Source of the DNA: Asparagopsis taxiformis
Taxonomy: Eukaryota > Rhodophyta > Florideophyceae > Bonnemaisoniales > Bonnemaisoniaceae
Length of the DNA: 64,000 nt
Direction: 5' to 3'
NCBI GenBank assembly: GCA_030407315.1
Contig: JALQPE010001742.1
Coordinates: forward strand, 1 to 64,000
Part shown: positions 1 to 11,100 of the stretch, one piece after another
Position numbering within the stretch: the first letter of the stretch is position 1
How the letters are laid out: every line of letters begins with the position of its first letter
Translations under genes and position numbers: made by a program
The notes under the pieces: model-generated
Told to the model about the DNA's origin: nothing
The model's input: the letters and a program-made list of their open reading frames with translations, nothing else
Database searches by the model: none

Positions 1-78
1 GAGACTGTTTCGTGATAACAATATATTCCATTGTCCCCCAAAGTCTCTATCGCACTAACCGGCCATTACAAATCTGCT

Positions 79-480
79 CGTCTGTGTTTCGGAAGGGACG
101 CGGACGTCCAGTCTCTCTAGTACGGGTCCTAGTCGGCCCCGAGATTTACTAGAACAAATGAACGTCCGCGTCCAAAAAAAAAAAATTTTTGGATGCGGAC
201 GTCCACTTTCTCTAGTACATATGGCGGAATACTAGGACCGACATCCACTTTCTCTAGTACGTCTGGCGGAATACTAGGAACCCGACGTCCACTTTCTCTA
301 GTACGTTGTGGCGGAATACTAGGACCGACATCCACTTTCTCTAGTACATATGGCGGAATACTAGGACCCGACATCCACTTTCTCTAGTACGTATGGCGGA
401 ATACTAGGGCCCGACATCACTTTCTCTAGTACATATGGCGGAAATACTAGGACCCGACATCCAGTATACAATATATCAGC
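79..480. repeat. 43-bp tandem repeat array with a GGACGTCC-type start
   Basis: About six head-to-tail copies of a unit near 43 bp run from about 198 to 460. Each starts with GACATCCACTTTCTCTAGTA and ends in GGCGGAATACTAGG. The preceding stretch at 79-125 resembles the inner end of the large inverted repeat (20403 and 25211), sharing CTCGTCTGTGTT and a following GGACGCGGACGTCCA-like segment. It may therefore be another terminus of the same element family. Open frames across it are by-products of the repeat. Confidence 0.85.
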
Positions 481-589
481 GAAAACCGGGAGGGAAGAAA
501 TACAGCGGATGGTAAATTCAGGGCCATATCGGACCGTATTTTATTCTCTCATTTACGAAACTGCTCGTATACAATACGTCTCTCTAGAA

Positions 590-720
590 TAGGAAATACA
601 TATCTGGTCAGAATAGGAAATAAATACCCGGTAGAATACGAAATACGTATCCAGCCAGAATACGGAATATGTATCCAGCCAGAATATGAAATACGTATCC
701 AGCCAGAATACAAAATACCT
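590..720. repeat. 24-bp tandem repeat array
   Basis: Five to six diverging copies of a unit close to CCAGCCAGAATACGAAATAC plus GTAT. Copies become more alike toward the right end. No coding content is seen. Confidence 0.8.
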
Positions 721-2137
721 GTCAGCATATCGTCGATCACCCATCTCCCTCACTATCGCGTTCTCCCTACCATCCGAACGCCATGCACCACCATCCGCAC
801 ATACTTCAAGAACCCTCACGACCTTGATTACAAAAAATCCGCTCCTTCCCAATTCCATCCCGCTTTCCTCGACACCACCCCAGCCCATTAAATCATCAAG
901 ACATCAAACACGAACATGGTCAGCAAAATCTTACACCACTTGAAACCCACTCTCACTTCTATCGTATGCCCGAAAATATACACATACCAGAAACACCTCA
1001 CAGCTTCATTCCCCATCTTCCTAGATCCCTTCTTCACTCTCCTTCAGTCCTGCCGTTCCTGCTTCACCACTCCTGCATCACATACAAAACATCAACCCAA
1101 CAGTCAGATTCAAAAGCAACGCTTACCACGACAGATATCCTAGAAACTCCTTACTTACCTCTCATCCATCCTACACACAATACAAACCATGATCCAAAAA
1201 CCTTGCAATGAATAATCATAGTCAGCAGTCCATATCTTCGCAAAACACATCTTGGCGCTCAATGAAACTTACCTTCCGTCATCAACATTCCTGCATCATC
1301 TACACAACATCGGAATCAACCACAACAGTCAGACTCAAAACCAACCTTCCCTCGCAGCATACTTTCAAAACTTCACGTACCTCTCTTCCATCCTCCGCTC
1401 AATACACACCATGAGTCAACAGGCTTCCAATGAAAAATATCGCATCAACGGAAATAGTCAGACTCAAAACCCACGCTTCCCTCAATGCATACCCTCGAAG
1501 ATTCGCGCACGTACCTTCGTCCATCCTCTACACTAAACAAAGCAAAGGCGGTCAAAGAATCTCAGTCGGTGATGAGGGCGGAGTGGAGCCTGCGGCGTCG
1601 ACCGGACAGCTTTCAGCGTCCGCTTAAGTCTTGCTGTGCATACTCGAAATCATCGCCGGCAGTGAGATTGAGTATGGCCCAAGCCATGGTCTCTGAATCC
1701 CCGAACAATGAGATCCGGATCGAGAACAACGAATATAAACATATAATCATATATATGAGAATCCATTTGCTTTCCTTACATGATCCGTGGCATATCCGCT
1801 GTAAAGCACATTCAGATTCCACGAAGTTCGGAAATAAAAAAGTTTATTATTACAAATGAATTAATTGAAAATTCATCTCCCAGGGCAGTCGTTCGTCCTT
1901 CCATGCACACGTTGCCAGCACGCAATGTGATGTAACAGTTGGAAATGATTGAACTCTCGGTTAAATTCCACCGTTGGGATGTCAGCTGGAGTGAGCACAA
2001 AACTACTACCCACAAAACTACGAACACACGTTACATTCCAAGTCTCGAAAGCACCACAAAAATAAAATTGGTCGCATCTGGACGGCACAGTCTCCCCTGT
2101 TCAGCTCGCAATCCTCCCTTTTGCGTCAAAACTCGAC
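721..2137. other. Non-coding stretch upstream of the Plavaka-like transposase
   Basis: C-rich on the plus strand, with only short overlapping frames. A degenerate repeat with a core like AGTCAGACTCAAAAC recurs near 1100, 1324 and 1453, with a weaker copy near 1222, so about 1060-1540 looks like an old minisatellite of roughly 100-130 bp. From 1640 to 2137 I see no gene. This part would hold the promoter of the transposase starting at 2138, but no clear TATA element stands out. Confidence 0.5.
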
Positions 2138-5100
2138 ATGGAATGCAAGTATGAAGGGTGCTTCTACTACTGCGTAGATGCTTATGCGCTCGCGCTGCAT
2201 GAGCGAACGTGTCGCTACCGTTTCAACCCCTCTCCCCAACATTTCAACAACGCTCGTGTCCCTGCCGTCACCCATGAGCCTGCTCGAAACGGCGACCATG
2301 ATTCCCCGCAACCCAGCTCCCCAGACCCAGAATCTGGTCGTGCTTCCTCCAGCGACTCACCCTGTGACGCTCCACTGCCACCAACCTCAACCCCCTCCCG
2401 CGCAGACCTCCTCGTGCAATCCCTCGCCGCCAGTCTCACAACCCTCGAGTACAAGGCCGGCGCTGGCCGCGTGAGCGAAGTCATCACCATCCTACAAGAC
2501 CCCGCATTCTCCCTAGAAAAGTTCAACAGCGCCGTTCGCACCGTAGAAGAATGTCGCCACGTTACCGCTTCCATGGTCGAAACACATTTCCGCACCGAAG
2601 GTTACAAGAGCCACATCATTCCAGACAAAACTGGTAAGTACTCGGCACAGCTGTACCTCCGCGACCCAGTCGACATGCTCCGCAGGCAGTTAGCACTGGC
2701 TAACGACCAAAATACTCTCTTCCACCCCTCCCCACAGACCGCCCCAGACGGCACCGCAATATTTTCTCATCCCCTACACACAGAATTCGCGAAAACGCTG
2801 CACCAGGTTACTAGACAGCGCGTGCAGCTCTCGGAAGATCCACAGGTCGTATGGGCAGAGGAAACTGATCCCACACCTTCCTCCTTTGCCGGCCTCCTCC
2901 AAGTGTACTCCGACAAGAGCAGCACAAGCCTCAAGAGCTCCGCAATCGTCGCATACCCCATACACGTCACACTGCTCAACTTCTCCGCCCCCCTCCGTCG
3001 CCACTGCATCCGTACCGGCCTCACCATCGTCGGGTATCTTCCGTACATTGTTAACCCTTCGTCCAACGCCTTGTTCGGTGATGAAATGCCGACAACCTCT
3101 AGTTCTGCTAGTCGCGCTCGCAAAATTGATATTCTTCATAAAGCACTCGAAAAAGTGTTTTCGTCCCTATCCACCGCGTTCTCTTCCGGGTTCCCCTGCA
3201 CAGACTCCACTGCAACTGCCCGCCAATGCTTTCCCATCCTAGCCAATTATTGCTGCGACTTTCCAGAGGCCAAAGAGCTGTCATGCACTCGCAACAGCAC
3301 TACCACCACACATCCCTGCCACCGCTGCTACATCCCCGCCACTCAACTTGAATCCAGCGCGCCACACCAGCCCCGCTCCCTCGATGATACACGCTCTGCA
3401 CGCCAAGAGAGCGCTCAGGAGCATACAACTGCTCCGCTCGAAGCTCTCTCCCTCCTCGAACAACACTCTGTCCTCGAATCGACCGCTCTTTTACCCACCA
3501 ACAGTCCCCTAGACCCCTACAACATTTTCTCCTTCGAGCCTCTGCACAATCTCCACCTCGGCATCTCAAAGCTCATCAAACAGTGCATTGTCCACCGCCT
3601 CAGCTCCCCAGACCTCACCACCACCACTGCCTCCCATTCCGGGACACCTCGCACCTTCAAGAAGGTGAAAAAATCCATCCTCGCCGGCTCAAACAGCATT
3701 CTGTCCGCTATCGAACGCGACTACTACATCACCGGTCTTCATGTCGACTTCTCCAAGGGTGAGAAGGGCACCAATTTGAACGGCCTCTTCACGGAGGACG
3801 GCATACGCGGCATGCTCGCAGCCAAAGACTATCACCATGTCGACATGGTGTTCCCTTTCATCGCAGCATTCATTGACACATGCTGTGACGAAGTAGATAC
3901 AGCCCCCCTCACTTCCATCTGCACGCAATACTCTGACCTCGTCGCATGGGTCATGAAACGCGGTCGCATCAAGCACTGGACTGCCGCCGAACTAGAAAGC
4001 CTCCAGAACTCCATTTCCTATTTCAAACAATCAATGCTCTCCACCCTCGGCCCATTCCACACCACAGGTCTCAAAACTTTCAAGTTCCATCTTCTAGACC
4101 ATCTTCCCGGTGACTTGCAGAGATATGGCGCCCTGGAACACATTGATGCAGGCCCCTACGAACACTCGCATCTTCTGTTCAAACAGAGTTATAGGAAAAC
4201 CTCTCGAAGGCGCTCCACAGCCATGGAAGAGACTATTCGCCACATGGAATTCTCCTTGGCCACTCCAACTGGTCACACCCCATCGAACACATTGGGAAAC
4301 CCACGCATGATATCGCCCACAGACGGTGCAGTACTCGTTCGCGACGGATTCACCGTTGCACTGCACGACTTTGCCTCCCTGCTGCCCGATGCAACCCTCC
4401 TCGTTGCAGATATCGACGGACAGCCCGATCCTGCCACTCTTTTGCCTCTGCACAACTCCTCGTTCCCGTCTGGCACCATAACGCTATTCCAGCAACTCGG
4501 TGACACAGCTGCACAAGCGTTCCTCACCCTCGCTAGACTGCGCGCCACGGCAGAAGGCCCTCCAATACATGACATGGACATTTCCGTCACCGTGGTAAAG
4601 TCCGCCTACGTCATGGGAGGGTACGTCCCAGATGCCGACGACTTTGACCCGCACAGTGGCATGCTTCGCCCCACAAACGTGTCGAGGCACAAGCAGCAGC
4701 GCGTCTTTGCAACTTCATCATTCGGCCCCGCAAAGAGATCGCAGTACTCCTTTGTCGTCATCTCCGGAACTGCCGATGACTACAGAACCATATGGGTAGG
4801 GCGCGTCCTGGCACTGGTACGCCTGCAGTCTCCAAACCTGTTTCAACCTGTAGAACTCGCTTTCGTTCAGTATATGACCTGCTTTGCCCCAAAAACCGCT
4901 GTGGAAAAATCACTTGGGTGCATTTGTTTAAAGTGGTCCACATGGGACCCGGACAACGGATCCGTTGACAGCAATGACACTGCATCCCACAGTGCAGGTG
5001 GTCCTTGGTTTGACCTCATTCCTGCATCTACTATATCTGGCACCGTGCACATCGTACGAAGTAACTTTCCAGTCAAGCCATTTACGAAACAAATGCACTG

Positions 5101-5179
5101 GTCGGACCACCGTTTCTATCTCAACCGCTTCTACACCAACACTGATTACCAGTTCACAGATGATAATGAAGAAGAATAA
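2138..5179 (+). CDS. Plavaka/KDZ-like DDE transposase
   Basis: A 1013-residue intronless transposase. Residues 1-29 form a zinc-finger-like Cys/His cluster (CKYEGC, then H and C). Residues about 257-283 carry the YSDKSSTSLKS...AYPIHVTLLNFS block and residues 458-480 the DPYNIFSFEPLHNLHLGISK block. Residues 648-690 contain H-x3-H, the D and E of EHIDAGPYEHSH, and KTSRR. These are the hallmarks of the fungal/algal Plavaka group of KDZ-type transposons. The last 300 residues look like the usual C-terminal accessory region. The ATG at 2138 opens directly into the finger. An AATAAA at 5175-5180 overlaps the stop. The next gene converges on it, with its stop 77 bp away. Family assignment is firm; activity is not known. 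Confidence 0.87.
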   Translation: MECKYEGCFYYCVDAYALALHERTCRYRFNPSPQHFNNARVPAVTHEPARNGDHDSPQPSSPDPESGRASSSDSPCDAPLPPTSTPSRADLLVQSLAASLTTLEYKAGAGRVSEVITILQDPAFSLEKFNSAVRTVEECRHVTASMVETHFRTEGYKSHIIPDKTGKYSAQLYLRDPVDMLRRQLALANDQNTLFHPSPQTAPDGTAIFSHPLHTEFAKTLHQVTRQRVQLSEDPQVVWAEETDPTPSSFAGLLQVYSDKSSTSLKSSAIVAYPIHVTLLNFSAPLRRHCIRTGLTIVGYLPYIVNPSSNALFGDEMPTTSSSASRARKIDILHKALEKVFSSLSTAFSSGFPCTDSTATARQCFPILANYCCDFPEAKELSCTRNSTTTTHPCHRCYIPATQLESSAPHQPRSLDDTRSARQESAQEHTTAPLEALSLLEQHSVLESTALLPTNSPLDPYNIFSFEPLHNLHLGISKLIKQCIVHRLSSPDLTTTTASHSGTPRTFKKVKKSILAGSNSILSAIERDYYITGLHVDFSKGEKGTNLNGLFTEDGIRGMLAAKDYHHVDMVFPFIAAFIDTCCDEVDTAPLTSICTQYSDLVAWVMKRGRIKHWTAAELESLQNSISYFKQSMLSTLGPFHTTGLKTFKFHLLDHLPGDLQRYGALEHIDAGPYEHSHLLFKQSYRKTSRRRSTAMEETIRHMEFSLATPTGHTPSNTLGNPRMISPTDGAVLVRDGFTVALHDFASLLPDATLLVADIDGQPDPATLLPLHNSSFPSGTITLFQQLGDTAAQAFLTLARLRATAEGPPIHDMDISVTVVKSAYVMGGYVPDADDFDPHSGMLRPTNVSRHKQQRVFATSSFGPAKRSQYSFVVISGTADDYRTIWVGRVLALVRLQSPNLFQPVELAFVQYMTCFAPKTAVEKSLGCICLKWSTWDPDNGSVDSNDTASHSAGGPWFDLIPASTISGTVHIVRSNFPVKPFTKQMHWSDHRFYLNRFYTNTDYQFTDDNEEE

Positions 5180-5256
5180 ATCTAAATCGCAGCACTCTAT
5201 TGATAATGTACTACATGATAAGCCTTCTAGTCAACGTCACATTTACTGCACTAATT

Positions 5257-7540
5257 TCAACCATCCTCCATTACGCCAAAACCGTTATCAGCAGTGGCTG
5301 CATGGCGCCGCTCCATGCCCCCATACTGTGGGGCATTGATTTCGACATTCAGGTTTGCACTCAGGTGTCCAGCATATGGGTCAACGACGAAAAGTTCTGC
5401 GCCAATTAGTCCTTGCGCAATCACACAATCCATTACAGCACCGAGGTTTGACGTAATATGCGATTGAATCCAATCCTCGGACACTAGAACAAGTGATGAG
5501 CAGCGGTTTACATCATCAACGACATGAACAATTCCAGACCCCTCTCCGCTTTGCCACACTTCAACAGCCTCTCTCGTCACAGTACGGCTTGCAAACACAT
5601 GCCGTGACTGTGCACTAGTCCGCTGTTCGCTCTCGACAACGTCCGTTTCTTCCCTTGCTTGCGAGCCTTGGAGACAAGACATGCAGTACACCACCATACC
5701 AACTAATTGCTGAAAAGCTACCCCCACATATTGACTGTACCGCCTTGTAAACTCCTTCTGCCGTGCACCTCCTTTCCCCTTCGGTTCATCCAAACACTCC
5801 ACAGTAGTCACTAGCCAAGCATCCAGGCGCGCCAGCGTTAGTATGCTCGTCTCTATGTCCATTACTTGTTCTGGTCGTATCGAATAACCCCTGAAGATGT
5901 CCAGCACATTCACAGCTACTCGGTTGTTAAACCATGCATCACCATTCACTTCCATTTCGAAGCTGTCAGGAACCATGCCTTTGCTGTATCGCAGCTCTGA
6001 GAACGGTGCCGTTCGCCACCTCCCCATATCCAAATCACCGTTGCTTTCCCGTTTCAAAAGCTTCTCAGACGCTTCGCGCTTTTGATCCTCTCGCTCGTCC
6101 ATCTCAGCTCGCGTCGTCAGCATCGTGCATCTAGACATTAATTTCGTGTACCCCAGCGAACCGAACAATCTGTCCCTCGCATTACGCTTCCGTGCACTCA
6201 TCACGTCGGACAGTTTCTGCGTCACCTTCACTTTCAATTCCTTGCTCCCCGCCACAGCCTCTTGACAGCACACACGCTGCTCCTCATCGGAAAACACATC
6301 ACACCACGGACTTTGACGCAGTACGTGTCGCACCAAGTCATTCAGCAGATCACTCTCGTCCCTGTACGAAGGTGTATACCACTGCAGATTCTTGATGATA
6401 TAGCCCGGAGGGGTAGCAATATATCCTACACCGTTTTCGCTCCAAAGTGTCCCTTCTACCGGCTCTACCTCGATGGTACGTCCAGTCCAACGTCTCTGCG
6501 TTTGTTCCGCTATAGGGTCCAGCTCCATAGTCTCGTTCTTGCACCACTTTGTCAGGTTTTCCTCAACCGCCCTAAGAACTCCAAGGTATTTCACAGGAAT
6601 GGCTTTCTGTATTTTCGACTTACCGCCACCGTGATCACTGATTCTACCTGTTCTCGCAATTGCAGTAAGGCTGGCATTTTCCGCCTGCAGAGTCTTCACC
6701 TTAGCCTCCAACGCAACTATCTCCGTGGTGAGCGCCTTGTTTGCTATGTCCTGGCTAAACACTTTTTTTCCAGCTCCGCGATCTTCTTCTTCTGCGCATT
6801 GATGCGACTCGCCATTAAATCGATGGATTCCGGCGGATGCAACCTCTCTGCCCTCACCGTCCCCCCATCTCGCACGCTATCGGGATATGATGTCCTCCAT
6901 CGGCAATAGCCTGACGTCGCGGGGGCGTTACGCGCATATTTGGCACCAATGACAGTCTGTTGTGACGAGGCCCGCACTCCGGCTGCTCTCTCCCCTCAGT
7001 ACCACCTGACCGCCGATGATAGTTGGCATCCTGTGAACGTTGCTCAGAAACAACATCCCTTGCCGCTATCCTCGGGTCCCTGACTGCATTACCTGCTGGG
7101 GCTGATGTACTCGGCATAGTTGGCGCAGTGGGGGTCACAGCCTCCAGTGTCTCGCGAACCCCCGGCTGGGACTCCGTCTGCAGCACCTCCGCATCTGCCA
7201 ACCCGGGAGGAACTACCTTTGCCATAGCACTCTGCCGCAATTCCAACATGTTTTGAGCCACTATCATGTCATCATCATGATGTTCACTGTCCCTGCGAGC
7301 ACGCTTGCCTCGGTCAAGCCCCATCTCTCTCCGCGCCGTTCCTCCTTCCTCACTTTCTCGCTGCGGATCCCCAGTTCTGCGCCGGTCCGTCTTGCGACTA
7401 CCGGACCGCGGTTCAATGCTGCCGGTAGGCCCAGACCGCTTCTTCGCACGGGATTGTCGGGCACTCGATACAGCAGCTGCTGACCGGGTTTTCTGGAGGC
7501 CCGGAGGCTTTGGAGCTTTCTTCGCAATACGCGGCGGCAT
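5257..7540 (-). pseudogene. Coiled-coil accessory gene of the Plavaka-like element, two frameshifts
   Basis: Three consecutive reading frames make one gene of about 760 residues if two one-base slips are allowed. One is in a G6 run near 6862-6870 and one in an A7 run at 6763-6769. The first part (7540 to about 6865) is basic and proline/serine rich, like a nuclear-localised disordered head. The junction carries a coiled coil (INAQKKKIAELEKK, then ANKALTTEIVALEAK) that reads straight across the A7 slip. The final 500 residues have no family I recognise. It is convergent with the transposase, which suggests a partner gene of the same element. Both slips lie in homopolymers, so sequencing error is as likely as decay. 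The start at 7540 gives MPPRIAKKAPKP. Function unknown. Confidence 0.6.
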
Positions 7541-8199
7541 AATGAAGCTTTCCCGGAAGCGATGGAACGATTGAGTTGCACGAGATACAAAAAAGATTGC
7601 TGTATAGTGTCGGTAACCACAACGGTCTGCGATGAACGTTCAGGTCAGGTCAAGTACCGGAGAATACGCCAACAGCCCAGATTGTATACGGTAGGCAGTC
7701 ATCAACAGTATTTAATGAGGTACAATTACAGCTGTCGAGCTAGGCCGCGAGCACCCCTATGTCCGGAAGACGTCCTGATTTGAATTAAAATTTGGGCTAT
7801 TCTCAAAAACATGCACATGTGAACATGTTTTTGAGATGGGGGTGTGCCGTACGGCACAATCGACCCGCTGAAATCGATGTTTTTTGCAATATTTTTTCTG
7901 CCCTGAATTGTAGAATTTCTGGGCTGGACAGCAATGCAACTGAGCTGGACATCCACCGGGCGTCCATTTCAACTTGGTCGTGTATTTTGCATCTGCACGC
8001 ATAACAGCAACCAAGCAGTCAGGTTCACTGCTCGGACGAAGTGCACCTAGAGTGTGAACGATTGGTTTTTGACAGGCGAGTACTGCTCAATAGGTTTCAC
8101 CCTGGACTAATGGTGGCTGGACATGCTGCATTATATGATATACTTCAACTCTGGAACGTAGCTTTATTTGTAGTCGAAATGAAAACATCTTTCGTGACC
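7541..8199. repeat. Repeat R, inverted copy, at the 3' side of the methyltransferase-SET gene
   Basis: Repeat R occupies 7774-7980 in minus orientation and its homology extends to about 7700-8035. That longer segment is the reverse complement of about 13455-13790, including the outside sequence (AGGGGTGCTCGC, then GCCTAGCT and GACAGCTGTAATT). Inside R are the perfect palindrome GTGCCGTACGGCAC and a hairpin CTCAAAAACATG...CATGTTTTTGAG. Its pairing with plus-oriented copies at 11.7-13.7 kb makes it look like one terminal inverted repeat of an element carrying the methyltransferase-SET gene. The rest of the interval holds no gene. An AATAAA for that gene lies near 8166 on the minus strand. Confidence 0.75.
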
Positions 8200-11100
8200 C
8201 TAATTCCATGCTCTAAACGCTGTCCCATAATGAACGTAGAGCTCCTGCCCCGGACGGATATCGCGGATTGCACGTACTACAATGATCTTCGGATTTTCTA
8301 GGTCCTTCGCCTTGAGCTTCTTCCCCGTCGAACCGCTGCTGTAGTTCTCGACAAACTCGACGTTGGCCATCCGCCTGGTGTCTTCCGCCGGAGTGTCCTC
8401 ACCTCGCAAATACCGCGGGTCGTTGATGAACTGCGCCGAACAGAACGGAGCCGGAACAATCCAAATTGGATGCTCGATGTTTTCGTCGTCCTCCGCTGTT
8501 GCATACAGCTTGATGGCATACATCAAGAATGTTTCCTTCGTTATCGCCATGTGACCCTCTCCGTACGCGAACCTCATCGACTCCTTGCTCATATCAGAGT
8601 ACACAACAGTTCCGTAGTATGCACATACTTCGTCGCCAACATTAAATGTCTGTTCAGCGAAGAGCCCTCTTCCTGCATTTGGATGCTTAATCAGCGATGG
8701 TCGAACGCTCAATTTTTTCGCAACACAATCGTGTGCCCGCATCACGCGAGGGTTTTCAGTTTGCAACCAGCGGCGCAGGGAAGGTGGCCAATAATGTACC
8801 GGTTTTTCCATGTGCTCGTGCGACGCAATCGACTCTGGGCACAGCTGCCAGAGGTACTGCCGAATATATTTCGGGAACCTCTGGTACAGGGGAAGGCCAG
8901 GTGGGGGTTCGATGATCCTGCGTTCCCTCTGCGTACGCATCGTGACAGAGGGGGACGCCAAGAACTTCTCAGCACTCTGTTTCGCTTCTGTCGTGACCCT
9001 CATGTCAGTGTTGTTTGAAAGAATTACACGTGACATGACTGCACACAGCTTTGGAAGCGATCGTGCCACACACAATTTGTCCATGTCACTGCCGACGAAA
9101 ACACGGTGCTCAGGCAAGCTCATAGCTGCTTTTCCCGTTGCGAAAGTGCCAGAGAATGGATCGACAACAATATCACCAGGCTGTGAATGCTGGCTGATCA
9201 ACTCCATCATGAGAGCGACGCTCTTCTGCTCTGCACGAACTCTGACCGTAGCACCGGTTGTGCTCCTTGTTCGCCACACCATCTCATTCGAATCGATGGC
9301 GGGCATATTGATGGTGACGTTGCACCACGCCGGGTACGTGCCGTCCATGTATCCGTGGTTCCTATAGGCCACCATCTCGCTTCCAGTCTTGAACGGAACA
9401 CCTCGCTTCCAGAAGTGGATAGCGACCTCTGCCATGTTCATGCGTTGGTACCTCTTCCGCCCCGGCATTTGATAGAGGTGCCCAGGTAGTCGGACAAACA
9501 ACAGAGGTACCTCGTCAACGAAGAAAACTGAATTCCGAACGACGTCCTCCTCCTCCTCGTCCTCCTCCTCATCCGCACTTTCTTCGCCACTGTGCTGCGA
9601 TGCTTCGGAGTCCGAATTCATGGACGTAACCTCTTCTTCATCCGACCCGTCATCACTGGCAGCAGCATCGGTTGGGCCTTCTGACTGCGGTCCTTTGTAC
9701 GTTTCCAAGTAATGGAACCATTCGTAGAACTGCAAAACGGAGCAGAACACGATGCCGTGGCCACCGGGGCGCAACAGCTCGTCAAACACTTCGATGCTAG
9801 CCTGCATATCTTCTGCAGTTAGCCTGTCGTACGAAGAGTTGGAATCGTTCCTCTTACGACGAACATTGTAGGGCGGATCAGTCAGAATGAGCTGAACGTT
9901 GCCCGTGATGGGCACGTGTTCTCGGCTCTCGTCGGCACTGACCAAATCTTCGAAAGGGACGTCGTACACCCGGCAATACTGACTCATTTTCGAAAGAAAG
10001 TCCTTTGCGAGAGCCTGCCCTTCACTTTCCTGCTCTTCTGTCGCATGGGGTGACGGTGACGGGGGAGACGGCCCTTGGGCAGTAAGACTGGTCCTCCCAG
10101 GTCCAAGTTGAAGCCTGGTTGTGTGTCTTGTCGACGGAACCAAACCTCTCCCTCCTGTGTTGCGACGAGTGGGAGTGTCATCAACCGGCTTGGGGACCTT
10201 TTCTGCGTCCGCGGCTTGTGGTGCCGGGCGGAGGACAGCCATAACGTCTTCGTCGAGGGTGTCAAAGTACGCTGGCAGCTTGTCCGGATTTCCGCTTGAC
10301 AAGTATATTTCCAGCGCCCCCCAGCGGTCGGACTCCGGCCAGGTGTACAGGTCCGGGTTGACGATAAGAAACTGCAACCGGTCGAAGAACTTCCTCACAA
10401 GGTCCCTAAATGCACTGTGCTGCGCACTGGTTCTTGTCTCTACTTTTCCACCATATCCATCAGGATGAGATAGGGGAGCTTTGTCGTGGTAGAGATCTAG
10501 CTTCTGCTCCATCGGTGCGAATAGACCTTCATCGAGCACGTCAAACCAATGCTCACTGCTGTCGAAAATGATGTACGGCGCCATCAACTCTTCGAAGCTG
10601 GAAAACTTTGCGGCGAAGGCCACATCGGTCCAAGCATGGTATAAAACTTGAACCACGTAACAAGCTCGATTAGTGCTTTTCCGATGGGCTGGGACGCGTG
10701 CGGCTTCGTTCCCCTCTTCGGCCGCGTCGCCTATTCGGCGACGCGGCAGGTTCTTGTTGTGATTTCGGATGATAGACAACGCTTGGAAATACATCAATAC
10801 CTCGAACGTTTCCGGTGGAGCAAGAACGAAGGCGCTTGGTTCCCCGCGCTGCGGCGCCTGTAGTGGCGAAGGAAGCATGTTACATCCAATAAGGAAGGTC
10901 TGCGGCACGATCCCAGAAAGGATGCAGTGCTCAACCCATTGCCCGATACGCTCATCCTGTCTTGAAAACTCGGCAATCGGTAATGCCAGACGAACAATCT
11001 GCTTGGCTCGCTCAACGTTCATCTCTGCCATGACGATTTCGGCAACATCCGCCTCGACTCCAGCATTCTTCGAACGACCGCTGAAGGCCATGCTGAGTCG

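Noticed and set aside
198..470. Open frames encoding PPYVLEKVDVGPSI-type peptide repeats
   Set aside because: They follow from the 43-bp tandem repeat and occur on both strands; no start context or conserved protein is present.
7253..7574. Plus-strand frames opposite the coiled-coil accessory gene
   Set aside because: Arg/Pro/Ser-rich shadow frames of the basic head of the minus-strand gene, without motifs.
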